Part shown: piece after piece, positions 10,052 through 18,685 of the stretch
Numbering within the stretch: the first letter of the stretch is position 1
Layout of the letters: each line of letters starts with the position of its first letter
Source of the DNA: Crocinitomicaceae bacterium
GTDB lineage: Bacteria > Bacteroidota > Bacteroidia > Flavobacteriales_D > Parvicellaceae
Reading direction: 5' to 3'
Assembly (NCBI GenBank): GCA_002691605.1
Contig: NZID01000045.1
Location: 2,567-57,736 of the forward strand
Length of the DNA stretch: 55,170 nucleotides
Position numbers and translations under genes: made by a program
The notes under the pieces: generated by a model
Seen by the model: the letters and a program-made list of their open reading frames with translations, nothing else
What the model was told of the DNA's origin: nothing
The model's database searches: none

Positions 10052-10240
10052 ATGGATAAATATTTTACTTTAAAATATTCAGTTTTATTTGTTTTAATAC
10101 TTCTTTTAAGTAGTTGTAAGATATTAAAAAAAAAGAAAGATTGTGACTGCCCTGAGTGGAGCTATAATTTAAAAAATTACAAAACAAAGTTAATTAGTTT
10201 GAAAAAACATTTTTCACAAAGAGAAAAATATCCTATATGA
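10052..10240 (+). CDS. Very small lipoprotein, unknown function
   Basis: A 62-residue protein. A hydrophobic segment (VLFVLILLLSSC) ends in a lipobox, predicting lipid attachment to the Cys and a mature chain of only about 40 residues, rich in Lys and containing a KKDCDCPEW segment with two further cysteines. An in-frame TTG lies one codon upstream at 10049, but the ATG at 10052 is the likelier start. The stop overlaps the start of the cytidylyltransferase-like gene (ATGA), so the pair is translationally coupled. I recognise no named family. It could be an envelope anchor or a metal- or thiol-binding peptide; both are guesses. Confidence 0.65.
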   Translation: MDKYFTLKYSVLFVLILLLSSCKILKKKKDCDCPEWSYNLKNYKTKLISLKKHFSQREKYPI

Positions 10241-10659
10241 AAAAAAAAGCAATCATTGTAAGTGGATATTTTAATCCGATTCACAAAGGGCATTTAGAAT
10301 ACTTCAATAAAGCTAAAGAAAATTCTGACGAGCTATTCGTTATTGTGAATTCAGATTTACAAAGAGAACTTAAACGAAGTAAGGCTTTCCAAGACGAAGA
10401 GGAAAGAATGATTATTGTCAGCAATATTAAAGCTGTAGATAAAGCCATACTTTCAGTTGATAAAGACAGAACTGTATGTGCTACAATTGAAAAAATTGTA
10501 AATGAATATGGAAATGAATACGAATTGGCTTTTGCAAATGGAGGAGATCAAAATAATGATACTATTCCTGAGAAGCCTATATGCGAAAAACTAAATGTTC
10601 ATTTAATTGATGGATTAGGTGATAAAATACAATCTTCTAGCTGGCTACTAGGAAAATAA
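10237..10659 (+). CDS. Cytidylyltransferase-like (nucleotidyltransferase) protein
   Basis: A 140-residue soluble protein of the HxGH nucleotidyltransferase superfamily. The nucleotide-binding motif HKGH is at residues 16-19, after the first beta strand (AIIVSGYFNPI). Members join CTP or ATP to a phosphorylated substrate, for example glycerol-3-phosphate, heptose phosphate or pantetheine phosphate; the substrate here cannot be told from sequence. FANGGDQNND is a second conserved-looking loop. The usual C-terminal ISSTxxR-type motif appears only as IQSSSWLLGK, so catalysis may differ. It is coupled to the upstream mini-lipoprotein and converges on a 65-residue gene with no spacer. Confidence 0.75.
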   Translation: MKKKAIIVSGYFNPIHKGHLEYFNKAKENSDELFVIVNSDLQRELKRSKAFQDEEERMIIVSNIKAVDKAILSVDKDRTVCATIEKIVNEYGNEYELAFANGGDQNNDTIPEKPICEKLNVHLIDGLGDKIQSSSWLLGK

Positions 10660-10857
10660 TTAATTTGAATAATTATTGATAAAATATTCTTCCCTTTCAG
10701 CTTTTGACATATTCATCGTATTATCCATAAATTCATTTCTAGACTCCCTTGATTTAAAAACCCATATACATATAGAATCTTTACTGTGATATATTGCTTT
10801 TAGTTCATCATCAATGTAAGTTAGTTCTCTAGGGATTTTTGCCTTAACACAAATCAT
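10660..10857 (-). CDS. Small hypothetical protein at the end of the cell-shape operon
   Basis: A 65-residue soluble, charged protein (ends MSKAEREEYFINNYSN) with no recognised family. It starts with ATG 23 bases after the rodA stop on the same strand, and its amino-acid mix resembles a real protein rather than a shadow frame. Its stop directly abuts the stop of the convergent nucleotidyltransferase gene. It may be a passenger in the mre operon; no function is proposed. Confidence 0.5.
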   Translation of the reverse strand: MICVKAKIPRELTYIDDELKAIYHSKDSICIWVFKSRESRNEFMDNTMNMSKAEREEYFINNYSN

Positions 10858-10880
10858 GATTTAATTTTTATCTAATATTT

Positions 10881-12212
10881 TTATCTTAAAACAACTTTTC
10901 TTTCGGCATCTAATCTCAATAATAAGAAAATCATAAGACCAAAAGATAAAATTGCAGATCCCCCTTTACTAAAAAAAGGAAGAGGAATACCTATAACTGG
11001 AGCTAATCCAATTACCATCGCAATATTTATCATAAAGTGAAAAAATAGAATACTAGAAATACAATACCCATAAATTCTAGTAAACTTACTTCGCTGGCGC
11101 TCTGAAATAGTAATGATTCTAATAAGTGTAGCTAAATAAAGGATAATAAAAAATAGTGATCCAATAAAACCCCATTCTTCTGCTAATACACAAAATATAA
11201 AGTCCGTATTTTGTTCCGGAACATGTTTGTACTTGTCATTACTCAATGTTCCTTTTAAAAATCCTTTTCCAAAACTTTCTCCAGAACCAATTGCCGACAG
11301 AGCCTGATATATATTATACCCTGCCCCCTTTCTATCTTCTTTTATCCCAAACATGATTTGAAAACGGGTCCTGTGCCTTTCTTTAAAAATGGAGTCGTAA
11401 ACTACATTGATTCCTCCTGAAATGGATAAACCTAATATGCTTATAAATATTAGGCTTCTAATTTTTTGCTTTCTATATCTTGGGAGTACAAAATATCTGA
11501 TAATTAGAAAAGAAAATACAAAACCTATTATTAATAAAAAACCAAAAAATAAATTGCCTGACAATGGAAATTGACCAATATAAAAAATAGAATTAGAAGC
11601 TTTTAAAAAAATACCTACGATAGCAATTAAAATTGTAAAAAGAGCTATCAATAAAAAGTTCCCAGAAAGACCTTCTCTATACAAAACAAAAATAAAACAA
11701 CTAAAAACAAGCATAGTTCCTGGATCTGGTTGAAAAGCAATTAAAATAGAAGGGATCATTATCAGAAGAAAAGCTTTCAACTTGGTTTTGAAATCTTTGA
11801 ATTTAGAGCCAACGTCACTTAGCAATTTAGCTATTGCTAAACTCAAACCTAATTTTATAAACTCGGAAGGTTGAAAGGAAAAACCGCTGAAGTAAAACCA
11901 TGATCGAGCACCTTTTATTGGCGGCATAAATAATACAACTATTAACAATATTAGAACAAATCCATATAAATAGTAAGAACTATTTTTAATAAAATTTCCG
12001 TCTATAATTAATGCGAATAAACCCATTAAAATTGTTAATATTATCCATATTAATTGTTTTCCGTAAATCGTATTGAAAAAGAAATGTGGTAATTCACCCC
12101 CTTTGAAACTACTTGAATACATAATCAGATAACCCATCACAGATAAAACAAAATATAATAGAATAAGTGGCTTGTCAATATTTTTCCAAATTGATAAATT
12201 TCTATTTTTCAT
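10881..12212 (-). CDS. rodA: Rod-shape determining peptidoglycan polymerase RodA
   Basis: A 443-residue polytopic membrane protein of the SEDS family, which polymerises lipid II glycan strands during side-wall growth in partnership with PBP2. Family features are SGFSFQPSEFIKLGL, FQPDPGTML, the loop EQNTDFIFCVLAEEWGFIG, and the C-terminal SKGGSAILSFGLMIFLLLR. It starts right after the mrdA stop (adjacent bases 12212/12213), and RodA-PBP2 is the expected partner pair, which separates it from FtsW. A central segment (~200-270) has extra hydrophobic helices compared with E. coli RodA, as in many Bacteroidota relatives. Confidence 0.93.
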   Translation of the reverse strand: MKNRNLSIWKNIDKPLILLYFVLSVMGYLIMYSSSFKGGELPHFFFNTIYGKQLIWIILTILMGLFALIIDGNFIKNSSYYLYGFVLILLIVVLFMPPIKGARSWFYFSGFSFQPSEFIKLGLSLAIAKLLSDVGSKFKDFKTKLKAFLLIMIPSILIAFQPDPGTMLVFSCFIFVLYREGLSGNFLLIALFTILIAIVGIFLKASNSIFYIGQFPLSGNLFFGFLLIIGFVFSFLIIRYFVLPRYRKQKIRSLIFISILGLSISGGINVVYDSIFKERHRTRFQIMFGIKEDRKGAGYNIYQALSAIGSGESFGKGFLKGTLSNDKYKHVPEQNTDFIFCVLAEEWGFIGSLFFIILYLATLIRIITISERQRSKFTRIYGYCISSILFFHFMINIAMVIGLAPVIGIPLPFFSKGGSAILSFGLMIFLLLRLDAERKVVLR

Positions 12213-14048
12213 TTAGAATTTTGTATTTTTATCTAAAATTATTGCTTCTTGAATTCTTCTCACTTTATTTGTTGATTTTTCTGAAAGCCTCCCCTTGATA
12301 TATTTTTCCATCATTAACCCAGCAATTGGAGCAGCCCATTTACTTCCCCATGTTCCATATTCAACATAAACTGCTATCGCTATTTTAGGTTCATTCCTAG
12401 GAGCAAAAGATATAAAAACGGAATGATCGTTAAAATTTTTATTCTCCACAGTGCCAGTTTTACCGCAAACTTCAATACTGTCAATTCTAGCATTTCTACC
12501 TGTTCCATTATTAACCACTTCATTCATCGCGTTAATAATAATATTAAAATTATCTTCTGAAATGTTAGTGAAATGTTTTGTCTGAAATTTTTTCTTTAAT
12601 TCTTTATCCTCTATCTTTTTAATTATGTGAGGGGTATAATAAAATCCTTTATTAGCTATTATAGCCGCTAAATTTGCCATTTGTATAGGAGATACTCCAA
12701 TTTCTCCCTCACCGATGCTGTTTGAGTAAATAGTACTAAAAGCCCAACGTTTTTCCCCATACCATTGATCATAAAATTTAACATTAGGTATAAATCCGCT
12801 TTTTTCTTCAGGTAAGTCAATTCCTAAAGGACTACCAAAGCCAAATAATTTTACTTTATTTTCCCAGTTTTGAAGACCTTCCCTACTAGCTTGAAAAATA
12901 TTACCCTTGCTATTTTTCATAATAATACGTTTATATACCTGAAAAAAATAAGGATTACAACTATGCTTTATTGCTTTTAGAAGAGAGCTGGGACTTTCAT
13001 GGTCATGACAGCCTATTATACTTTTATTACAGGAAAATCCTGTTTTAGGGGTAATTACTTTTTCATCTAAAGCAATCAAAGCCTGTACAAGCTTGAAAAT
13101 GGAACCAGGTCTATATTTATCGTTATAAACTGGTCTATTAATTAATGGTTTTAGGGAATCGTTTTCTTTAAGAATTTTAAATTCATTCGAAAAATTTTTT
13201 CCGGTTAATAAAGTAGGATTGTAACTAGGAGCAGACACCATGGCTAATATTTCACCTGTCGAAGGCTCTATGGCAACAATTGATCCAATTTTGTTACTCA
13301 TTAAAATTTCTCCTAAAATTTGAAGTTCAGTATCTATTGTTACATAAAGACTATTACCTGCCTTAGCAGGAGTTTTATCAATGGTTTCTTTCTTATTACC
13401 AGCAAAATCTTTGAGATAGTTGATACTTCCCCTTTTACCTCTTAGGTATTTTTCATATTGACTTTCAAGACCGGTAATTCCTATAAAATCATTTTTAGAA
13501 TAAAAAAAATCTCCAGATTTTCTAGAAAATTCATACTGTTTTTCGTCAATTCTTCTTATATATCCTAATAGATGAGAAGCAATTGGTAAGGGGTAGCCTC
13601 TGTCTACCTTAGATTTTGCAAAAATTGCAGGTATCTGACCTATAAAAGGAGAAATTTTCGCGTGTTCTAATTGGGTAATTGAGGAGATAAAAACGGATGC
13701 TTTATAGGGAACATTATATCCACTGGATGCTTCATAAAGTATTTCTTCAAACTCAGCTTTACTTAATTTAAATAAATCGCAAATTAGGTTAGTATCTTTT
13801 TTACGGATTGCAATTGGTAATATATATAAATCATAAAGTGTTGCCGCGCCAACTAATAAATTATTATTTCTATCATAAATAAATCCTCTTGGTGGTTGGA
13901 GGTTTTCAGATGATAAACTAATCTTTTCAGCTCTTTCTGACCATTCGTTATTAATTATTTGTATGTACAACAGTCTGAATGAAAAAATAATTCCTACAGA
14001 AATTATAATTAAAATAATCACCCACCTTCTATTTTTAAAAGGATCCAT
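12213..14048 (-). CDS. mrdA: Penicillin-binding protein 2 (peptidoglycan transpeptidase)
   Basis: A class B PBP of 611 residues, anchored by one N-terminal helix (VIILIIISVGIIFSF), that cross-links peptidoglycan for elongation with RodA. The catalytic motifs are visible: SIFK with Ser316, YSNS near residue 425 as the SxN-type motif, and KTGT at about 530. The N-terminal dimerisation region carries PPRGFIYDRNNNLL. It overlaps mreD by one base and abuts rodA, so the operon is translated as a unit. Identity as PBP2 rather than FtsI follows from length, motif context and gene neighbours. Confidence 0.94.
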   Translation of the reverse strand: MDPFKNRRWVIILIIISVGIIFSFRLLYIQIINNEWSERAEKISLSSENLQPPRGFIYDRNNNLLVGAATLYDLYILPIAIRKKDTNLICDLFKLSKAEFEEILYEASSGYNVPYKASVFISSITQLEHAKISPFIGQIPAIFAKSKVDRGYPLPIASHLLGYIRRIDEKQYEFSRKSGDFFYSKNDFIGITGLESQYEKYLRGKRGSINYLKDFAGNKKETIDKTPAKAGNSLYVTIDTELQILGEILMSNKIGSIVAIEPSTGEILAMVSAPSYNPTLLTGKNFSNEFKILKENDSLKPLINRPVYNDKYRPGSIFKLVQALIALDEKVITPKTGFSCNKSIIGCHDHESPSSLLKAIKHSCNPYFFQVYKRIIMKNSKGNIFQASREGLQNWENKVKLFGFGSPLGIDLPEEKSGFIPNVKFYDQWYGEKRWAFSTIYSNSIGEGEIGVSPIQMANLAAIIANKGFYYTPHIIKKIEDKELKKKFQTKHFTNISEDNFNIIINAMNEVVNNGTGRNARIDSIEVCGKTGTVENKNFNDHSVFISFAPRNEPKIAIAVYVEYGTWGSKWAAPIAGLMMEKYIKGRLSEKSTNKVRRIQEAIILDKNTKF

Positions 14049-14563
14049 TATTTTTTATAAATAAAAATGTATTGTAGAAAGATTAGAAATAGTAAAGCAA
14101 CGATGGTGTTTATTAAGGATTTTAGAAATAAAGAGAAAAAGTTTTGAAATGAAAATTGCTCTAAAAGAAAAAATAATTGATGATAGAAGAATATAGAAAC
14201 TCCGAAAAACAATAAAAATCTAACGATTCCAATATTGAACATGTTAAGTTCTAATTCTTTTTCAAAATCTTCATTTGAAGAGATAAAATACAAAAATGTA
14301 GGTTTTAAATAAGCTACTAATAAAATAATAGCCGTATTAAGCCCTAGTGAATTTCTAAAAATATCGATTATTATTCCAAGAAAAAATGCAGTAATTAAAA
14401 GTTGGAACATAGAGGTATTTAGTCTCTGTTTTAAAACAAAAAAAGAAATAATTACAGGTGAAAAAAAAGAAGATAACTTTCCAAAGTCTAAAGCATCTAT
14501 AAAAAATATTTGAATAAATATAATTCCTAAAAACCAAAGAATATTTTTATAATCCAAGTTCAT
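14048..14563 (-). CDS. mreD: Rod-shape determining protein MreD
   Basis: A 171-residue, very hydrophobic protein with about five membrane segments and little sequence conservation, as is usual for MreD. It is named mainly from position between mreC and mrdA and from size. The segment FFLGIIIDIFRNSLGLNTAIILLVAYLKP shows the family's characteristic G...D...LG pattern. It overlaps mreC by 4 bases and mrdA by 1. It joins MreB filaments to the wall-synthesis complex in the inner membrane. Confidence 0.85.
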   Translation of the reverse strand: MNLDYKNILWFLGIIFIQIFFIDALDFGKLSSFFSPVIISFFVLKQRLNTSMFQLLITAFFLGIIIDIFRNSLGLNTAIILLVAYLKPTFLYFISSNEDFEKELELNMFNIGIVRFLLFFGVSIFFYHQLFFLLEQFSFQNFFSLFLKSLINTIVALLFLIFLQYIFIYKK

Positions 14564-15390
14564 TTATCTTCTAAATGATAGTTAAGTTCCTTTTTTGTGC
14601 TATTTTTTACAATAAATCCCACATTTAGTTTTGAAAAATCTTCTTCTAATTTTAACTTAATTAAAAGAGTTTGCTTTTCTAAATTTTTAGATACCTTTTC
14701 TACGCGACCCACTCTTATTCCTCTAGGGAAAATTCCTTCAGCTCCAGAAGTAATAAACAAGTCTTTTTCTTTAACTTCTGTATAAATGGGAATATTTTTT
14801 ATGAAAATATTATTAAAATTATTTTTTTCTGGGATCCATTCTAAATCTCCCCAACTATTTGTTTTCTTGTGGAGAACTTTAAGTCCAAAGTCTGGATTAA
14901 TCAACGGTCTAATAGTTGAATAATGATCACTTGTATTAGTAACGATTCCCAATATTCCTTTAGTTCCCATTAATCCCATTTTTAGACTTACACCACTTTT
15001 GGTTCCTGAGTTAATTATTAAGTTATTTTTAAAGAACTTAAATTGTGAATTAATGACCCTAACTTCTTTGAAAAAATAGTTTTTTTGATAGGTAGTGTCG
15101 TTAAACTTTAAAAACTTTTGACCTACAACCATTTCTTTATTTAGGAGTTGATTTTTAAGCTTAGCATTTTCTATTAGTAGCTCTTCATTAATCTCTTTTA
15201 ATGAAAAATAAGTACTTAAATTATAATGAAAATGATGTAAACTTGCGGAAAATCGATTACTTGAACTTAAGTAATTGTAATGGTGATAATTATTATTAGA
15301 ACTAAATAAAAAAAATAATGCTATAATTTCTAAAAACAAGAAAAAAATAAAATTCCTGTATTTTTGAATAAGCAGAATTATATTTTTCAT
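14560..15390 (-). CDS. mreC: Rod-shape determining protein MreC
   Basis: A 276-residue bitopic protein: a short cytoplasmic tail, one membrane helix at ~13-30, a coiled-coil stretch at ~62-88 (KEINEELLIENAKLKNQLL), then the double beta-barrel MreC domain with GTKSGVSLKMGLMGTKGILGIV and the C-terminal TSGAEGIFPRGIRVGRV motif. It works in the periplasm as a scaffold linking MreB to PBP2. The order mreB-mreC-mreD with 16 bases between mreB and mreC supports the call. The coiled-coil region is rich in His/Asn/Tyr, in line with low GC. Confidence 0.92.
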   Translation of the reverse strand: MKNIILLIQKYRNFIFFLFLEIIALFFLFSSNNNYHHYNYLSSSNRFSASLHHFHYNLSTYFSLKEINEELLIENAKLKNQLLNKEMVVGQKFLKFNDTTYQKNYFFKEVRVINSQFKFFKNNLIINSGTKSGVSLKMGLMGTKGILGIVTNTSDHYSTIRPLINPDFGLKVLHKKTNSWGDLEWIPEKNNFNNIFIKNIPIYTEVKEKDLFITSGAEGIFPRGIRVGRVEKVSKNLEKQTLLIKLKLEEDFSKLNVGFIVKNSTKKELNYHLEDK

Positions 15391-15406
15391 CTAAAAGTAT
15401 CTTATT

Positions 15407-16432
15407 CTATGCCTTTATTAAAAACTGATAGTTGTCGATATTTTTAAGTGCAATTCCAGTACCTCTTGCTACTGCCCTTAGAGGATCTTCAGCAATATGA
15501 ACTGGAAGTTTAGTTCTTGTAGAAATTCTTTTATCAAGGCCTCTTAGCATAGACCCTCCACCTGCTAAATATATTCCAGTTTTATAAATATCAGCAGAAA
15601 GTTCTGGCGGGGTCATTTCTAAAGCACTTAGAATTGCTTCTTCAATTTTAGAAATTGATTTATCTAAAGAATGAGCAATTTCTTTATAAGAAACATGAAT
15701 TTCTTTTGGAATTCCTGTCATTAGATCTCTTCCTCTTACCGCATAGTCATTTGGTGGATTTTCTAATTTATCAATAGCCGCGCCTACTTCAATTTTAATT
15801 TGTTCTGCTGTTCTTTCCCCAATCAATATATTGTGCTGCCTTCTCATATATTCTTCTATATCACTAGTGAAATCATCTCCTGCAACTCTTATTGACTTAT
15901 CACATACGATACCCCCTAAAGCAATAACTGCTATTTCGGATGTTCCTCCACCAATATCAATAATCATATTTCCCATTGGTTCTTCTACATCTACTCCAAT
16001 CCCAATTGCAGCAGCCATTGGCTCATGAATCAAATAAACTTCTTTACCTCCAGCATGCTCTGCAGAATCTTGTACAGCTCTCTTTTCTACTTCGGTAATT
16101 CCAGATGGAATACATATAACCATTCTCATTGTTGGTTGAATATATCTACTGCCTCCTTTCATCATTTTGATCATCCCTCTTATCATATGTTCCGCAGCCT
16201 GAAAATCTGCTATAACACCATCTTTTAAAGGTCTTATGGTTTTAATATTTTCGTGCGTTTTACCATGCATTTGTTGGGCTTTTCGACCAATTGCTATAAC
16301 ATTTCCAGTTGTTCTGTCCATGGCGACGATTGAAGGTTCATCAACCACAACTTTATCGTTATTAATAATTAAAGTATTGGCAGTACCTAAATCAATGGCA
16401 ACTTCTTGTGTAAATACATTGAACAAACCCAT
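15407..16432 (-). CDS. mreB: Rod-shape determining actin-like protein MreB
   Basis: A 341-residue actin-family ATPase that forms filaments under the inner membrane and guides wall synthesis. Visible motifs are phosphate-1 IDLGTANTL near the N terminus, phosphate-2 MIIDIGGGTSEIAV and adenosine-binding IYLAGGGSMLRG. Length and sequence are standard for MreB. It starts 9 bases after the purH stop, so it probably shares the purH promoter. Certain. Confidence 0.97.
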   Translation of the reverse strand: MGLFNVFTQEVAIDLGTANTLIINNDKVVVDEPSIVAMDRTTGNVIAIGRKAQQMHGKTHENIKTIRPLKDGVIADFQAAEHMIRGMIKMMKGGSRYIQPTMRMVICIPSGITEVEKRAVQDSAEHAGGKEVYLIHEPMAAAIGIGVDVEEPMGNMIIDIGGGTSEIAVIALGGIVCDKSIRVAGDDFTSDIEEYMRRQHNILIGERTAEQIKIEVGAAIDKLENPPNDYAVRGRDLMTGIPKEIHVSYKEIAHSLDKSISKIEEAILSALEMTPPELSADIYKTGIYLAGGGSMLRGLDKRISTRTKLPVHIAEDPLRAVARGTGIALKNIDNYQFLIKA

Positions 16433-16441
16433 ATTGTAAAT

Positions 16442-17935
16442 TTAATGTTTAAAATGTCTAATTCCAGTAAAAACCATACCTATTTTATTATTATTACAAT
16501 ATTCTATTGATAAATTATCTTTTAATGAACCTCCTGGTTGAATAACAGCACTGATACCTTCTTTACCAGCGATTTCAACACAATCTGGAAAGGGGAAAAA
16601 AGCATCTGATGCCATTACTGCATCTTTCAAATTGAATTTAAATGATTTTGCTTTATTAATTGCTTGGTGTAATGCATCAACCCTTGATGTTTGTCCTGTT
16701 CCACTAGCTAATAATTGTAAATTTTTAACCAAGACAATGGTATTAGACTTTGTATGCTTTGCTATTTTATTTGCAAAAACCATATCCTTCATTTGCCTCT
16801 CAGAGGGCTGGAAATTAGTTTTTAATTCAAAAGTTTTAATCTCTTCAGTCGCAAGGTCTCTTTGCTGAATTAATATTCCATTTAAGCACGATCTTTCAAT
16901 TTTTTCTGGAAAATAGGTGTGTTTTTGTTTTAGTATAATTCTATTTTTTTTGCTTTTTAATAATTCTAAAGCTTCCTTATCATATGCTGGAGCAATAACA
17001 ACTTCACAAAACAAAGTATTTATTTCAGAAGCAGTTTCTAAGTCAATTTCTAAGTTAGATATTAAAATTCCTCCAAAAGCAGAAACAGGATCTGCTTCTA
17101 AAGCAGCTAAATAAGCTTCTTTCACATTTGATTTAGAAGCAAAACCACAGGCATTATTGTGTTTTAAGATAGCAAATGTTGGTGGAGAACTTTCAAAATC
17201 TTGCATTAGCATAATGGCTGCATCTATATCCAATAAATTATTGTAAGATACTTGTTTGCCATGTAGTTGTGAAAAAACTTTTTCTAAATCCCCACTAAAC
17301 CATCCCTTTTGGTGAGGGTTTTCACCATATCTTAATTGATTTTTTTTGTTGAAATAGTCAAAAATGGCTTTATCGTATTTACTTGACACAGAAAAAGATT
17401 CCGTTGCAAAATACTTTCTTTCCTTAAGTGAGGTAGAAGCCATTCCCTTATTAAGGAAGATTTGACTTAACTCATTATAGTGCTCTTTTTTTGAAAGAAC
17501 TGTTACATCATTAAAATTTTTGGCTGCTGCTCTTATTAGCGAAATTCCACCAATATCAATTTTTTCAATAATTTCTTCTTCACTAGATCCTAAACTTACC
17601 GTTTTTTCGAAAGGATACAAATCAACAACCACAAGATCAATTTCTGGAATAGCATATTTCTCAATTTCATATTGATCGCTTTCAATTTTTCTTTGATTTA
17701 GAATTCCACCAAATACTTTAGGATGAAGAGTTTTAACCCTTCCTCCCAAAATCGAAGGGTATTCTGTCAAATTTTCCACTGGAACAACTTCAAATCCTAA
17801 GTTTTCAATGTATTTTTGAGTTCCACCAGTAGAATAGATTACAACATCGTTCTCATTTAATAAAGAAATCAATTGCTCTAAACCCTCCTTAGAAAAAACA
17901 GAAATTAAGGCACTTTTGATTTTTTTTTTCATCAT
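16442..17935 (-). CDS. purH: Bifunctional AICAR transformylase/IMP cyclohydrolase
   Basis: Catalyses the last two steps of IMP synthesis. Residues 1-~150 form the MGS-like IMP cyclohydrolase domain (STGGT, GGRVKTLHPKVFGGIL). The rest is the transformylase domain, with RYGENPHQ at ~199 and the catalytic Lys-His in KHNNACG at ~260, then SDAFFPFPD near the end. 497 residues is close to the family's usual ~510. Two adjacent ATGs (17935 and 17932) could both serve as start. It heads the cell-shape operon, an arrangement I believe is frequent in Flavobacteriales. No -7 box was found in the 100-base spacer upstream. Confidence 0.96.
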   Translation of the reverse strand: MMKKKIKSALISVFSKEGLEQLISLLNENDVVIYSTGGTQKYIENLGFEVVPVENLTEYPSILGGRVKTLHPKVFGGILNQRKIESDQYEIEKYAIPEIDLVVVDLYPFEKTVSLGSSEEEIIEKIDIGGISLIRAAAKNFNDVTVLSKKEHYNELSQIFLNKGMASTSLKERKYFATESFSVSSKYDKAIFDYFNKKNQLRYGENPHQKGWFSGDLEKVFSQLHGKQVSYNNLLDIDAAIMLMQDFESSPPTFAILKHNNACGFASKSNVKEAYLAALEADPVSAFGGILISNLEIDLETASEINTLFCEVVIAPAYDKEALELLKSKKNRIILKQKHTYFPEKIERSCLNGILIQQRDLATEEIKTFELKTNFQPSERQMKDMVFANKIAKHTKSNTIVLVKNLQLLASGTGQTSRVDALHQAINKAKSFKFNLKDAVMASDAFFPFPDCVEIAGKEGISAVIQPGGSLKDNLSIEYCNNNKIGMVFTGIRHFKH

Positions 17936-18036
17936 TCATTAAAAAGAATTATAATAGTGGGCAATTTTAACAACTATAAATTAATAAATAGCCTTATATT
18001 TTGTGATGTTAATAAATATACTCTATTTGTTTAAAA

Positions 18037-18579
18037 TTAGTTAGGATTTCTTATTTTCTTATACCACTTCACGGCAATAAATAAAATAAAACCAAATAGT
18101 ATAAATCCAATAGTCCCATATAATCCATCTAACTGATTTTTTAAGACAACAATAAAAATAATTGCTACTAGAAAAAGTGTTGCAACTTCGTTCCATATTC
18201 TTAATTGAATTGAAGTGAACTTAGAGGTGTTGTTTTTTTGTTTTAGATAAATTAAGTGACATAGTAAATGATAAATTACTAAAAGTAAAATAAATAAAAG
18301 CTTGATATGCATATAGGGAAGAGACAGGTAAAAAGGTTGAACATACAACATAGAAAACCCAAATATTAAAGTGAAAATCATTGCTGGCCAAGCAATAATA
18401 GTCCACAATCTTTTTTGCATTAATAAATATTGAGACTTGAACGCATTAGCATTTTCATGATGATTTGAATCTGATTCTGTATAATACACAAAAAGTCTTA
18501 CCATGTAAAACAAACCAGCAAACCAACTTACCATAAAAATTAGATGAAGTGCCTTAAAATATCCGAACCAATCAATCAT
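18037..18579 (-). CDS. hemJ: Protoporphyrinogen IX oxidase HemJ (CopD-like family)
   Basis: A 180-residue inner-membrane protein with about four helices. Its N terminus, FGYFKALHLIFMVSWFAGLFYMVRLFVY, is the HemJ signature, with the conserved His and Arg needed for oxidation of protoporphyrinogen IX. Annotated in many genomes simply as CopD family. hemL (22475) and hemH (41423) for the same pathway are also in this window but not in one operon. It is transcribed away from the foldase gene at 18686. Confidence 0.85.
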   Translation of the reverse strand: MIDWFGYFKALHLIFMVSWFAGLFYMVRLFVYYTESDSNHHENANAFKSQYLLMQKRLWTIIAWPAMIFTLIFGFSMLYVQPFYLSLPYMHIKLLFILLLVIYHLLCHLIYLKQKNNTSKFTSIQLRIWNEVATLFLVAIIFIVVLKNQLDGLYGTIGFILFGFILFIAVKWYKKIRNPN

Positions 18580-18603
18580 TATGTAAAAATATCAATTAAA
18601 CCC

Positions 18604-18636
18604 TTTGAATGGTAGACTAATTAAAAAGTAATTTTC
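18604..18636 (+). promoter_or_regulatory. Possible Bacteroidota-type promoter for the foldase gene
   Basis: TTTG at 18604-18607 and TAATTTTC at 18629-18636 are spaced by 21 bases. These match the -33 (TTG) element and, in 7 of 8 positions counting n, the -7 element TAnnTTTG. The ATG follows at 18686. This is a pattern match only. Confidence 0.35.
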
Positions 18637-18685
18637 ATATATCCTTATTCCATTGTATATTCGCGGACTTTTAACATTTACACAG

